From: CAYVFC01 sp964450715 | GTDB lineage: Bacteria > Myxococcota_A > Polyangia > Polyangiales > JAFGIB01 | Direction: 5' to 3' | Length of the DNA stretch: 23,620 nucleotides | Assembly (NCBI GenBank): GCA_964450715.1 | Contig: CAYVFC010000127.1 | Span: 1-23,620, forward strand | In this document: positions 14,221 to 23,578 of the stretch, one piece after another | Position numbering within the stretch: the first letter of the stretch is position 1 | How the letters are laid out: each line of letters opens with the position of its first letter | The notes under the pieces: model-generated | Seen by the model: only the letters and a program-made list of their open reading frames with translations | Databases searched by the model: none | What the model was told of the DNA's origin: nothing | Program-made: the position numbers and the translations under genes

Positions 14221-16578
14221 TCAGCGTAAAAACGACTCGTTCCAAACGGGGCGGTGCTCTTCGCCCGCTTGCAGCCTGGATTTCCAGGTCTCGTCGTCGA
14301 GCCGGTTGAAGCCTCCCTCGATCGTCTCGTGGTAGCTCAACACCGGGCCGGCGTAGGCGCGAAGCTGGCAGTCGGTCTCGACCGAGAGGAGCATCAGGTT
14401 GGGGTAACCGGTGCCCACGTGCAGCACCTCAGCTCGATTGGGATCGGTGTGAATGTCGGCGATAGTGGGGTCGAACAAGCGGCTGTTCTGTTCGGTGTGC
14501 TTGTAGATGAGGTCGCGATACCAGCCGTCGAAAGGCGGGTCTCCGCTGCCCCCGAGGGCAAAGATCAGCTGGTTCATGAACTCGAGCTGCGCGCCGTTCA
14601 GAGGGATCTGCTCTAGCTCGGCGTCGGCGATGTCCTTCAACATCAAGGCGACCTCGGCCAGGCGGCTGTAATAGTGGCCGAGGCTTGAGCCGCGGAAATA
14701 CTCCGTGCCCGCCCCGGGCTCGTCCGGATCCTCTGCCTCTACAGAAGCGGTTACTTGCAGAATCCCCAGCTCGTCTAACGCCTGCAAGGCCAGCTCGGCC
14801 ACGTCCGCGATCTTCTGGAAGAACTCCGGATAGGGGTCCACCCAGGCGTCCGGGTACTCGCACTCCGCCATGGTGTACGAGGGCTTGGCGTACAACAGCG
14901 TGTCGTGCCGCAAATGGGCCCAGCTGGCCAGCTGCGCGTTGAGCATGCGGTGCTGCCAGGCCCTGGTCCGCATGGCCGGCGGATAGATGTCCGAGGTGGT
15001 ATCCTCGTCCAGCGTCATCAGGGCCGAAAGCCAGGCATTGTAGAAGTTATCCTGCCAGAACTCGCCCGGGTAGGTGTCGAGCAGATAGGCGAGCGTGGCC
15101 AGGTTCGCCTGGTACTGATAGGTGTCGAGCTCGTTCTGCAGCAGCGGTACGGTCTCGCGGTTGCCGAGCACGAACCAGGTGTCGAGCGGCGACGGCATGT
15201 AGCGCTTCACCGGGTCCTTGACCCGGTCGAAGACCACGTTGGTGAACACGTAGGAGTCCACGATGAAGCGCTGCCCCATGAAGTGGTAGGCGGGGGGAAT
15301 GGGTGTGAGCTCGTCTGGCCCCAGAAGGGGATTCGCCATCATGATGGTGGAGTTGATATATTGCATCGCGACCCCGGAGCGAAGCGCCTGGTCGACGAAC
15401 GCTTGCAGGGTGGACGGTTCGCTGAGCTCTGCCAGCGAGGCAATGCCCGCCTGCTCGGCCATCGCCCGCAGCTCGATCGCGTTCATCGAGTCGGACAAAC
15501 CGACCAGCGCCTCGATGGTCTTGTTGATGGTATCGTACTCTACATTTCCGCCGCTCCGGTACAGCAGATCGGTGAGCAGATAGGCCAGCCGAGCGTGCCG
15601 GGAGTATTCGGCGAAATCGAGGCCGATGCGCTGGATCCACATCATGGCCCGGAAGTACCGCTTCAGGCTCTCCCTCTTCGTGTAGTGGCCGCGCGGCTTG
15701 AACTGGCTGAAGTCCTCTTCGACCCCCTTTCCGAAAATCGATATCCCTACCGGCGTCTCGTTGGCGACGTGCTGCAAGTAGACGTTCACGGTTTCGTCGA
15801 CCTCTCGCCGGCAGGAGACCCTCGCGCCGTTTAGCAGCGACCGGGCGACACAGATCCATACCGCGGCATCGTCCAGGGTCTGCGCCAACTGCTCGTCCCC
15901 CTCGGCATCGCCGCTCTGCGGGTGCTGCTCGAGCGCGCCCTGCATCTTGCCGAGCATGGCATCCAGAGCGTCGGAAAGGATGAAGACCTCCAGGTCCATC
16001 AGCACCCTGTCGAACGACAGGTGAAGGGCGTCGAGCATGGCATCTACCGAGAAGTACAGGGGTAGATCGTCGGAGTAGATGCGGATAAACGCCTCAAAAA
16101 AGGTCCGGTACTGCACGTCTTTCAGAACGGCGAAACCCTGTTGCCGATACAGCTCGTCCTGCTCCGGCGAGAGCGCGACCACCTCGCGGATCAGGTCCAG
16201 GTTGAGCGCGCCGGACGGATCGGTAGCCACGCCGTCGCTGTAGGCCGCCGTGGGCCCGTAGTCCTGCCGGAACTGTTCCAGGGTCATGTCGGCGAAACGG
16301 TCCCGGGCTTCGTCGAACGATTCGAGCGCGGCCCTCTGCTCGATGGTCATCAGCGCGGAAAACCCGTCGCCCGGCGTCAGGTCCGGCCGCTCCGTCGGAA
16401 GCTCGGGCACCGGTTCGGGTACCGAACCGTCCGCACCGGGCTGCGCCCCGCCGTCGGCGCCCACCGGTTCGGGTTGCCCGCCCGCGCCTGCACCAGCACC
16501 GTCGTCGGTTGCTGTTTGCCGGGCGCAGGCAAAACAAAGAGAAAAAAACATCGCGAGCAACAGGCGCGTTTTCGGCAT
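14221..16578 (-). CDS. DUF3160-family lipoprotein
   Basis: 785 residues from the ATG at 16578, which has GGGGAGAAGG at good spacing; a GTG one codon earlier is less likely. A short signal ends at CFAC, an atypical but plausible lipobox, followed by a Gly/Pro/Glu/Asp linker to about residue 70. The rest is a large mainly helical domain with the DUF3160 pattern: LYRQQGFAVLKD, then LYFSVDAMLDALHLSFDRVL (Tyr175 region), a long middle section with YHFMGQRFIVDSYVF, and VGTGYPNLMLLSVETD near the end. DUF3160 proteins are secreted in diverse bacteria and have no established activity. It is transcribed toward dinB, with a 144-bp gap. Confidence 0.75.
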   Translation of the reverse strand: MPKTRLLLAMFFSLCFACARQTATDDGAGAGAGGQPEPVGADGGAQPGADGSVPEPVPELPTERPDLTPGDGFSALMTIEQRAALESFDEARDRFADMTLEQFRQDYGPTAAYSDGVATDPSGALNLDLIREVVALSPEQDELYRQQGFAVLKDVQYRTFFEAFIRIYSDDLPLYFSVDAMLDALHLSFDRVLMDLEVFILSDALDAMLGKMQGALEQHPQSGDAEGDEQLAQTLDDAAVWICVARSLLNGARVSCRREVDETVNVYLQHVANETPVGISIFGKGVEEDFSQFKPRGHYTKRESLKRYFRAMMWIQRIGLDFAEYSRHARLAYLLTDLLYRSGGNVEYDTINKTIEALVGLSDSMNAIELRAMAEQAGIASLAELSEPSTLQAFVDQALRSGVAMQYINSTIMMANPLLGPDELTPIPPAYHFMGQRFIVDSYVFTNVVFDRVKDPVKRYMPSPLDTWFVLGNRETVPLLQNELDTYQYQANLATLAYLLDTYPGEFWQDNFYNAWLSALMTLDEDTTSDIYPPAMRTRAWQHRMLNAQLASWAHLRHDTLLYAKPSYTMAECEYPDAWVDPYPEFFQKIADVAELALQALDELGILQVTASVEAEDPDEPGAGTEYFRGSSLGHYYSRLAEVALMLKDIADAELEQIPLNGAQLEFMNQLIFALGGSGDPPFDGWYRDLIYKHTEQNSRLFDPTIADIHTDPNRAEVLHVGTGYPNLMLLSVETDCQLRAYAGPVLSYHETIEGGFNRLDDETWKSRLQAGEEHRPVWNESFLR

Positions 16579-16820
16579 CACCTTCTCCCCTACTTCGTTT
16601 CGGTGCGGGCTTTCTCTCTCACCGCTGCCCTACAAATCCCTTCCCCCGTTACGAAGCAAGATACATACCACGCACGCGCTACGTTGTACGTACGGCCGAA
16701 AGTCCTTTGATCTTGGGACGTTGGCAATCTTGTCCGGTGCATCGCCTTCCCCGTCCGGCGCTTCGAACGCTCCGCGCGCTGACCGTTCCGTCATACCCCT
16801 GTGCCACAATTTGCCTGGCG

Positions 16821-16856
16821 AACAGGCAACAGGGCAACAGGCAACAGGCAACAGGG
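16821..16856 (+). repeat. Heptamer tandem repeat AACAGGS, five units
   Basis: Units of AACAGGC or AACAGGG start at 16821, 16828, 16836, 16843 and 16850, with one extra base between units two and three. The 5' end also pairs with TTGCCTG at 16811-16817 as a 7-bp hairpin. Confidence 0.7.
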
Positions 16857-16947
16857 GAGCGGTTAGCCTTTTCACTTTTCGGGTAACCTCGGACGGCACG
16901 CGTTCCGAAAACAGAAGAAAAAGTGAAAAAGCTAACCGCGTCCCCTT
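16852..16947. repeat. Long inverted repeat (hairpin element)
   Basis: GCGGTTAGCCTTTTCACTTT at 16859-16880 is mirrored at 16917-16939 (GTGAAAAAGCTAACCGC), with one indel and otherwise near-perfect pairing. The arms extend outward through AGGGG and CCCCTT. The ~36-bp loop itself contains CGGA...TCCG. It has no T-run directly after the stem, so it looks more like a mobile palindromic repeat than a terminator. Confidence 0.6.
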
Positions 16948-17048
16948 TCGCGGCTTTCGCAGACTCGGCAGTTCGATAATTCGCTAGCATGACTCTTGTA
17001 TTTCTGCCGATTGTCAGATGTCGTCTTCGAACGCGGAGGGAGGTCGGC

Positions 17049-18284
<1,236 letters not shown>

Positions 18285-18290
18285 CCGTTA

Positions 18291-18449
18291 AGGGTCCGTG
18301 ACAAAATAACTCATCCATCTTTCGGGCGGGACGGCCCCGGCTGCTGCGTTGCTCCTCCTCAAAATATCCCCAATATTTCTCGTCGTCGCGCCTTGCATCC
18401 GGGGCCGTCGCGCTCCGAAATCTGATCGAGTTATTTTGTCACGGACCCT
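18291..18449 (-). repeat. Palindromic element, type A copy 2 (inverted)
   Basis: A 159-bp element with perfect 22-bp terminal inverted repeats (18291-18312 and 18428-18449), starting AGGGTCCGTGACAAAATAAC. The core is the reverse complement of the copies at 3975-4140 and 23423-23578. Flanks read TTA on the left and AA on the right; if the element proper is GGGTCC...GGACCC, TAA lies on both sides and could be a 3-bp target duplication. Located 6 bp after the GH16 stop codon, where it might also serve as a transcript-ending hairpin. Confidence 0.8.
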
Positions 18450-18585
18450 AAGGAGGCACCCCGGTCCGAGGAAGGGCGTACCTGCCGTTCCGCATCGGTC
18501 AGCGAAGTCGTCTGCTGCCATACATGGGTCATCTCGTGTGCGCGGATCACAAGGAATCGTATCGGGGGTCGCTGGTGCTTTCCTA
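18450..18585 (-). pseudogene. Relic encoding a zinc-metallopeptidase-like HEMTHVWQQ motif
   Basis: On the minus strand this stretch reads RPPIRFLVIRAHEMTHVWQQ and continues TTSLTDAE. The HExxH at 18524-18538, with preceding hydrophobics and following VWQQ, matches the active-site helix of proteins such as DUF4157/eCIS-core and Vgr-associated zincin-like domains (typically HE-x-x-HV-x-QQ). Only ~45 codons look coherent. The frame then runs into the palindromic element and ends there, and nothing recognisable is upstream. It is probably a gene fragment; chance resemblance cannot be excluded. Confidence 0.4.
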
Positions 18586-18708
18586 CCCGCTGGGGCCCGT
18601 CGCGGCGGTTCCAACCGTCAGTCCGGGATTCTACCTTCCTGCGGTAGCGCACGGGATATTATGATAGGCGGCTGTTTCGAGCCCGCCGTATGTTACCATG
18701 GTCCTGCA

Positions 18709-20547
18709 ATGCCGCTTCAACCGCCGAATGGGCAGCCCGCCACCTTTTCCGAGCCGCCTGCAGATCTCGTAGGAACCGATTTCGAGGGGCGGTATCGGAT
18801 CGAGGCTCGCCTGGGAGCGGGCGGCGTAGGTGTGGTCTATCGCGCCATGGATCTTAGACTTTCGCGACCGGTCGCAATCAAGGTGCTGCACGAACATATG
18901 GGCGTAATGAGGTCGTCTAGGAAGCGGTTCGAACGCGAGGCCAGAGCCTTGGCGACGCTCACCCATCCCCACGTAGTAGGGATCATCGACTTCGGGGTAG
19001 CGGACACCACTCCCTACTTGGTGATGGAGCTGCTCGAGGGCTCTACCTTGAGCGAGCTACTCAAAGAGCGAGCGCCTCTGCAGCCGTCGCGGGCTTTTCA
19101 GATCTTGAAGCAAATCCTGCGCGGCTTAGCGTCGGTGCACCGGCACGGCCTGGCGCACCGCGACCTCAAACCCGCAAACGTCTTCTTGCAGCCGCTTTCG
19201 GACAGCACCGAACACGTGAAGTTGCTGGATTTCGGGCTGGCCAAGTACCTCGATCCCGAGGCTTCCGAGAACGGACACTCGATAACCCGCGCCGGCGAGA
19301 TATTCGGCACGCCAGGCTATATCGCTCCGGAGCAAATAGCGGGCACATCGATCGACGAACGGGCTGATATCTACGCCGTGGGCGTCATCCTTTTTGAAAT
19401 GCTCGCCGGGCGCAAGCCATTTGGCGAAGAGACCCACGAGCTGCTCCGCCATCAGCTCGTCGATCCGGTGCCGTCACTCCACCAAGCATGCCCGAGCCGC
19501 AAAGCCGTTCCAGAGCTAGAGAACATGCTGCAGCGCATGTTGAATCGAAAACCTGCCGAGCGATACCAGAGCGTCGCCGAGCTAAGCGCGGTTTTCGACG
19601 CGCTACCCAAACCTGCGGTTCTTGAGCTCGAGGAAGCGCCGAACACCGGAGAGCAGATCGGGTTTGCGCCTACGTTGCTCAAAACCGAGTCCGAACCGCC
19701 AATCCGGCTTTGGCAACGTCTAAGCGAGCGGTTCCGTTCTACTGTCGGCAACTTAGTAGAGTCGGTACAGGAGAAGATACGGCGCCTGATATACGCAGGA
19801 GCGTTCGCCATCGCCGTGTTATCGACCATCGTCATCGTGGTCGCCGTAGCGGTAATTTACATCTTCAAGAATCCCGAGCTCGAGGATCAGCAGGCTGCGC
19901 TCAAGGACGCTTTTGCCGGGAAACGAAACGCTGTCGACGGTCGGGAGGGAGGCCAGTCCGCTACCCCTAAACAGCCTCTTTCGGCGGAGAAGAGGGGTAG
20001 AGAAGCAGCGGATTCTAGCGAAAAGGAAGGCGAACCACAGTCTGAGGTCGGTATACCGACCATAACTCCCAGCCTGGCGAACCGCGCTAGTCCCATGGAA
20101 AATATCCGACCACCGGCGGTTGATCCGTGGGCAGGCGCGGTCCCGAAAAACCTCGCCAAGGTACGTAAAGCGGTCAGAGAAGGGCGGGAAATGGGTAACC
20201 GAACCGTCGCTTTTTTACGTAGCTACCGCAAACTCCGTCCCAAAGACCCGCGCGGTCACCTGTTATTGGCCGGGCTCTATTTGAACCGCAATTGGCTGCG
20301 CGACGCGGTCAAGCAATATGAGTTGGCGTTCCGTGTCGACCCGAGCTGTCGGGGAGATCCCAAGATTCTACGGGACCTCGTACAATTAGCTGCAAATAGG
20401 CGTTCTAGTCCGCAAGCGTCAGAGCTCATCCGGAGGGTATACGGGCCTGAGGCGCTGCCAGCCTTGGACCGTGCCCTTGCGAAATACAAAGAGGATCCCG
20501 ACGCGGTCGCACGCTTGCGCCTTTTACGTGAGTCGCTCATACACTAA
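18709..20547 (+). CDS. Transmembrane Ser/Thr protein kinase (PknB-like) with TPR-like periplasmic tail
   Basis: 612 residues from ATG 18709. The frame extends upstream to 18349, but that part reads through the palindrome and is not kinase-like; ATG 18661 is an alternative, and neither has a clear ribosome-binding site. The kinase domain spans about 25-305: Gly loop LGAGGVGVVYRAMD, Lys58 (VAIKVL), HRDLKPAN with Asp152, DFGLAK with Asp174, FGTPGYIAPEQ and DIYAVGVILFEML. All catalytic residues are present, so it should be active. One membrane helix lies at about 362-386. The outer part has a charged linker and then TPR-like helices (HLLLAGLYLNRNWLRDAVKQYELAFRVDP). It is followed 39 bp later by an OmpA/MotB-like gene on the same strand. 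It probably senses an envelope or peptidoglycan signal and phosphorylates cytoplasmic targets. Codons are visibly richer in A/T than in neighbours. Confidence 0.92.
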   Translation: MPLQPPNGQPATFSEPPADLVGTDFEGRYRIEARLGAGGVGVVYRAMDLRLSRPVAIKVLHEHMGVMRSSRKRFEREARALATLTHPHVVGIIDFGVADTTPYLVMELLEGSTLSELLKERAPLQPSRAFQILKQILRGLASVHRHGLAHRDLKPANVFLQPLSDSTEHVKLLDFGLAKYLDPEASENGHSITRAGEIFGTPGYIAPEQIAGTSIDERADIYAVGVILFEMLAGRKPFGEETHELLRHQLVDPVPSLHQACPSRKAVPELENMLQRMLNRKPAERYQSVAELSAVFDALPKPAVLELEEAPNTGEQIGFAPTLLKTESEPPIRLWQRLSERFRSTVGNLVESVQEKIRRLIYAGAFAIAVLSTIVIVVAVAVIYIFKNPELEDQQAALKDAFAGKRNAVDGREGGQSATPKQPLSAEKRGREAADSSEKEGEPQSEVGIPTITPSLANRASPMENIRPPAVDPWAGAVPKNLAKVRKAVREGREMGNRTVAFLRSYRKLRPKDPRGHLLLAGLYLNRNWLRDAVKQYELAFRVDPSCRGDPKILRDLVQLAANRRSSPQASELIRRVYGPEALPALDRALAKYKEDPDAVARLRLLRESLIH

Positions 20548-20586
20548 CGTACCCGAGAACCTGATCACGAATAATGGAGCGTTGAT

Positions 20587-21504
20587 ATGGACCAACATAG
20601 ACCACCTCCCCCTCCCCGAGTCTCGGGAGATCAGTGTCTTGCAGTCGAGGAATCGCCCACCAAGGCGCTAGCGCGAAACAATCGGTCGAATCGGCCGGTA
20701 TTCGTAGTCGCCGCAATCCTATTCTGCTGCGCGGCGGCGCTCGTATTTTACGCCTACTCGTTGTGGTCCGAGCAACGACAAACCGCGGTACAGCTCGACT
20801 CGGCAAAAAACGAAGTTGTGCAACTAAAACGCGAACAGAGCCAGGTCCAGGCAAAGGTCACGCAGATGCAACAAGAGTGGACACAGCGCGAGAAGGTGCT
20901 TGGCGACGAAAAGAAGCGCGCTGAGGAGCTAGAGATGAAGCTCGCAGCCACAGAGGCAAGCCTAGAGGAGCTACGCGAGAGAGACGTCGAAGTAAAAAAA
21001 ATCATAAAGGAATTCCGGACCCTGTTGCGCCAATTCAAACGTATGGTCGATAGCGGTAGGCTCGAGGTTCGTTTTCGTCGCGGCCGTATGATCGTAGAGC
21101 TCCCGGAACAGGTCTTGTTTCCGTCGGGGAGCGCAGAACTGACCGATGATGGCCGCCAGGCGCTCCGAGACGTGGCAAAGGTCCTGCGAAGGTATCGGTA
21201 TAAACGTTTTGTCGTGGCCGGGCATACCGATAACGTGCCGATCTCCAACGAGCAATTTGGCAGCAACTGGGAGCTCTCTGCATCGCGGGCGGTGAACGTC
21301 ACCCAAGCTCTGATCCGCTTCGGTATCAAACCGACGCAGCTGGTTTCCTCTGGCTATGCCCAGTTCGACCCGGTAGCGAGTAACGCTACCAAAGCGGGTC
21401 GCCAGAAAAATCGGCGTATCGAAATCGTGTTGGAGCCCCGGCTGCGCGATTTAGAAGAACACATCGAGAAGCAGATAGCAAAGACGGTAAAGACCAGTCG
21501 TTGA
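20587..21504 (+). CDS. OmpA/MotB-like peptidoglycan-binding membrane protein
   Basis: 305 residues, ATG preceded by GGAG at seven bases. A Pro-rich cytoplasmic N-terminus is followed by one membrane helix (38-58) without an Asp, so unlike MotB it cannot be a proton-channel subunit. A coiled coil runs from about 62 to 145, and an OmpA C-terminal domain from about 155 to 290: VLFPSGSAELTDDGRQAL, HTDNVPI (His213-Asn216), NWELSASRA and NRRIEIVL. These are the peptidoglycan-contacting segments of the family. With the preceding receptor kinase it likely forms a cell-wall-linked signalling or envelope module. It ends directly in a terminator hairpin, supporting a two-gene operon. Like the kinase it uses more A/T-ending codons than nearby genes. 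Confidence 0.9.
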   Translation: MDQHRPPPPPRVSGDQCLAVEESPTKALARNNRSNRPVFVVAAILFCCAAALVFYAYSLWSEQRQTAVQLDSAKNEVVQLKREQSQVQAKVTQMQQEWTQREKVLGDEKKRAEELEMKLAATEASLEELRERDVEVKKIIKEFRTLLRQFKRMVDSGRLEVRFRRGRMIVELPEQVLFPSGSAELTDDGRQALRDVAKVLRRYRYKRFVVAGHTDNVPISNEQFGSNWELSASRAVNVTQALIRFGIKPTQLVSSGYAQFDPVASNATKAGRQKNRRIEIVLEPRLRDLEEHIEKQIAKTVKTSR

Positions 21505-21529
21505 CCGCGACCTTTTCTATCGCGGTTTT
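21504..21529 (+). terminator. Rho-independent terminator after the kinase-OmpA operon
   Basis: ACCGCGA (21504-21510) pairs with TCGCGGT (21520-21526), a 7-bp stem with a 9-base loop, followed at once by further T residues (four in total including the last stem base). It begins at the last base of the stop codon. Confidence 0.7.
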
Positions 21530-21594
21530 AAACGCTGGCATCTTCATTCCCGGGCATTAGGTTGTCTAAGGAGGCACCGTAAAATTTACGATAC

Positions 21595-21725
21595 GAGACC
21601 GGGCGCGTCGGCGGAGCGAAATCGCGAGCGCGCCCGGAGGAAAAGTCGCAGAGATCTCTCCCTGCGGTCGAGAGCGCTATTTCGAAGGTTTTTTCCGAGG
21701 ACGAAAGCCGCGAGCGCGCCCGCCC
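21595..21725 (+). repeat. Palindromic element, type B copy 2 (decayed)
   Basis: The central segment AGAGATCTCTCCCTGCGGTC continuing GAGAGCGCTATTTCGA (about 21650-21685) is nearly identical to the centre of the type B element at 11579-11761. The AGGAGC-ACGC box is missing. GC-rich arms GGGCGCG and CGCGCCC remain, and an internal near-direct repeat (GCGAAATCGCGAGCGCGCCC near 21616, again near 21700) is present. No clean terminal repeats; an eroded copy in the gap between the OmpA and GT87 genes. Confidence 0.6.
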
Positions 21726-21845
21726 ACGTGGCCGCAACCGGGTCGTTTGTTTTGGGTGTGTCCTAAGGATAGGTGAAAAACAGCTCGCTCCGGGACCGGT
21801 CTGTACCATCTCGGCCGGACACGGCGTATGCTCGACCGGTAAGAG

Positions 21846-23183
21846 ATGACGAACGAGGACATCGATACGCCGACGGGGTCGCCCGGTTCTTCCCCGACGG
21901 CGGCGACACTCGCGTCGAGGGCGGTTCTGACATCGCTTCTCGTCGGCTTGGCCGTCCTCGTGCTCACCGTCGGACTGCTGGCCTGGAGGTGGCCGACCCT
22001 GACCCATCTCTGGCTGACGCTGGATCCGGGTAACGCGCTCGGCGCCTGCAGGGACGGGGAAGAGGGCACCCGGCTCTTCTGCGACTTCGCCAACAACTAT
22101 TATCCCGAAGGGCGCATTATCTTCACTTCGTCCGATCCGAAGCCGGGTTTCTTCTATCCGGTATCCTTTGCCCTGGCGATGGGCTGGCTCGCCAGGCTGA
22201 GCTACGAACCGGCGCTGGCGATCTGGGTCGGCATACAGGTGTTGGTGACGCTGGTGCTCTATCTCTATCCCCACTGGAATCTTCTTCCCCGCTCGAGGAG
22301 CGCCGCGGCGCTGTTTCCGCTGGTATTCGCCACCTCTCTACCCATCCTGCACAACTTCATCTGGGGCCAGGTGAGCGTGTTGATAGCGGTCCTGGCGCTG
22401 GGCGCGTTCGCACTGCACGGCCGCGGTCTACGGGTGGTTCCCGGAATCCTTCTCGGATTCGCCACGGCTATAAAGATCTATCCCGTGCTCTTCGCCGCCC
22501 ATTTCCTGCTCAAGCGGGATCTGCGGGCGCTGGCGTCCTTACTGCTGACCACGGCGGGACTGGTCTTCGTCATACCCGCCGCCATACTTGGCATCGATGA
22601 TTCGCTTCGCTTCAACGCCATCATCGCGAAGGTTCTTGAGGTCATAAGCACGAAGCTCCAGGCGAGCAGGTATCCTAACTACATCGGCAACTCGGTTCCC
22701 GTCCTGTTGTCGGGTGAGGTCGATCCCCTTTCGGTTCTGGCCCGGGTGGCCGGCACGGCGGGTTACCTTCTTTCCGCCGTCAACGTGGTGCTGCTGTTTC
22801 TGCTGGTGCGCCGCAAGGTGAAACACGAGGTATACTGGTCGGCGACCTTGCTGTTCACCATCGTACCCATGGTGGTGAAGACCTCCTGGGTTCACTACTT
22901 CGTATTCTTGCCCCTGGTCCACGTCTTCCTCTACGTTCTGGTCATCCGGAGTCGATGGCCGCTATGGGGCAAGACGAGCGCGTGCGCGGCGTTTCTCTTC
23001 CCCTCGGTCATGCTGACGAACATCTTTTTCTTCGAACGCTTTCACCCGGACGCCTATTACGGAGGGGGATACGTGTTCTTGTCCGTCGCGTTGCTGATTC
23101 CGGTCATGTATCTGCAAGCCTTCTCCGTTCTGCAGCGGGCGCGGCGCCCGGATCCTTCGGCGCCCGAACCGTCCCCTCCTTGA
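21846..23183 (+). CDS. GT87-family (DUF2029) integral membrane glycosyltransferase
   Basis: 445 residues with about ten membrane helices. Features of the GT87 polyprenol-phosphate-mannose-dependent mannosyltransferase family: an N-terminal helix followed by an extracytoplasmic acidic loop (FCDFANNYYPEGRIIF), the WGQVSVLI motif (Trp173) and the FATAIKIYPVLFAAHF motif (Phe205 on). Family members add sugars from lipid-linked donors to lipids or glycans on the outer face of the inner membrane. The acceptor here is unknown. The ATG has only a weak GGTAAGAG upstream. It is separated from the OmpA gene by a terminator and an element copy and stands alone, so it does not reveal a polysaccharide cluster. 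Confidence 0.82.
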   Translation: MTNEDIDTPTGSPGSSPTAATLASRAVLTSLLVGLAVLVLTVGLLAWRWPTLTHLWLTLDPGNALGACRDGEEGTRLFCDFANNYYPEGRIIFTSSDPKPGFFYPVSFALAMGWLARLSYEPALAIWVGIQVLVTLVLYLYPHWNLLPRSRSAAALFPLVFATSLPILHNFIWGQVSVLIAVLALGAFALHGRGLRVVPGILLGFATAIKIYPVLFAAHFLLKRDLRALASLLLTTAGLVFVIPAAILGIDDSLRFNAIIAKVLEVISTKLQASRYPNYIGNSVPVLLSGEVDPLSVLARVAGTAGYLLSAVNVVLLFLLVRRKVKHEVYWSATLLFTIVPMVVKTSWVHYFVFLPLVHVFLYVLVIRSRWPLWGKTSACAAFLFPSVMLTNIFFFERFHPDAYYGGGYVFLSVALLIPVMYLQAFSVLQRARRPDPSAPEPSPP

Positions 23184-23422
23184 TCCCACGGCTCGCTCGC
23201 TTCGACCCGTGTCGCGCTGCAGGTGATAACGCCGGTCGAGGAACCGTGAAGGTGAAAGTAATCCCCGAGTTCCATAATTCCGAGACTCAATGATGACCGT
23301 CCATAATGGACGAGGTCGTCGGCGCGCGTGACGAGTATCCGAGCAGGCTCGACAATCCCATCCGGCACTCTGATTGGGGCTTGCCGTAATATCGCCTGAT
23401 CGGTATACATGTTCGTCTGGGC
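23184..23422. other. Gap after the GT87 gene, no gene recognised
   Basis: No terminator hairpin was found after the stop codon. An open frame on the minus strand (about 23225-23410) has a few protein-like stretches but matches nothing I recognise and has an antisense-like composition. Confidence 0.35.
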
Positions 23423-23578
23423 TTAGCGTCCGTGAAAAAATAACTCGATCGGGTTTCGGAGCGCGACGGCCCCGGATGCAAGGCGCGACGACGAGGAATA
23501 TTGGGGATATTTCGAGGAGGAGCAACGCAGCAGACGGGGCCGTCCCGCCCGAAAGATGGATGAGTTATTTTTGGCTAA
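23423..23578 (+). repeat. Palindromic element, type A copy 3
   Basis: A 156-bp element. Its left end TTAGCGTCCGTGAAAAAATA pairs with the right end GAGTTATTTTTGGCTAA, with a few bases missing on the right. The core GCAAGGCGCGACGACGAGGA, AATATTGGGGATATT and TATTTCGAGGAGGAGCAACG is almost identical to copy 2 (opposite orientation). The stem ACGGCCCCG/CGGGGCCGT is perfect. Confidence 0.8.

Larger units (their letters stand above)
16579..17048. other. 470-bp intergenic region between divergent lipoprotein genes
   Basis: No gene recognised. It contains a heptamer tandem repeat, a hairpin TTGCCTG/CAGGCAA (16811-16829) and a long inverted repeat (listed separately). Open frames across it are short and cross the repeats. 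Confidence 0.5.

Noticed and set aside
14905..15834. Plus-strand open frame over the DUF3160 gene
   Set aside because: Antisense shadow; the minus strand carries a full-length domain with signal peptide and ribosome-binding site.
16821..16856. Heptamer repeat as a CRISPR array
   Set aside because: Units are 7 bp and contiguous without spacers; no cas genes nearby.
18349..18708. N-terminal extension of the kinase beginning MLLLKISPIFLVV
   Set aside because: This part is translated from the palindromic element (the same peptide arises at the type A copy near the window end) and from non-coding sequence; the kinase proper starts near 18709.
20587..21504. Flagellar/stator MotB
   Set aside because: The membrane helix has no Asp and no MotA-like gene is adjacent; the partner gene is a protein kinase.
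23225..23410. Possible gene fragment on the minus strand after GT87
   Set aside because: A few protein-like stretches but no recognised family, no ribosome-binding site and no clear end; not enough to call.
22962..23525. Minus-strand open frame beginning MLLLEISPIFLVV
   Set aside because: Starts inside the type A element and runs antisense to the GT87 gene; a recurrent artefact of the element.
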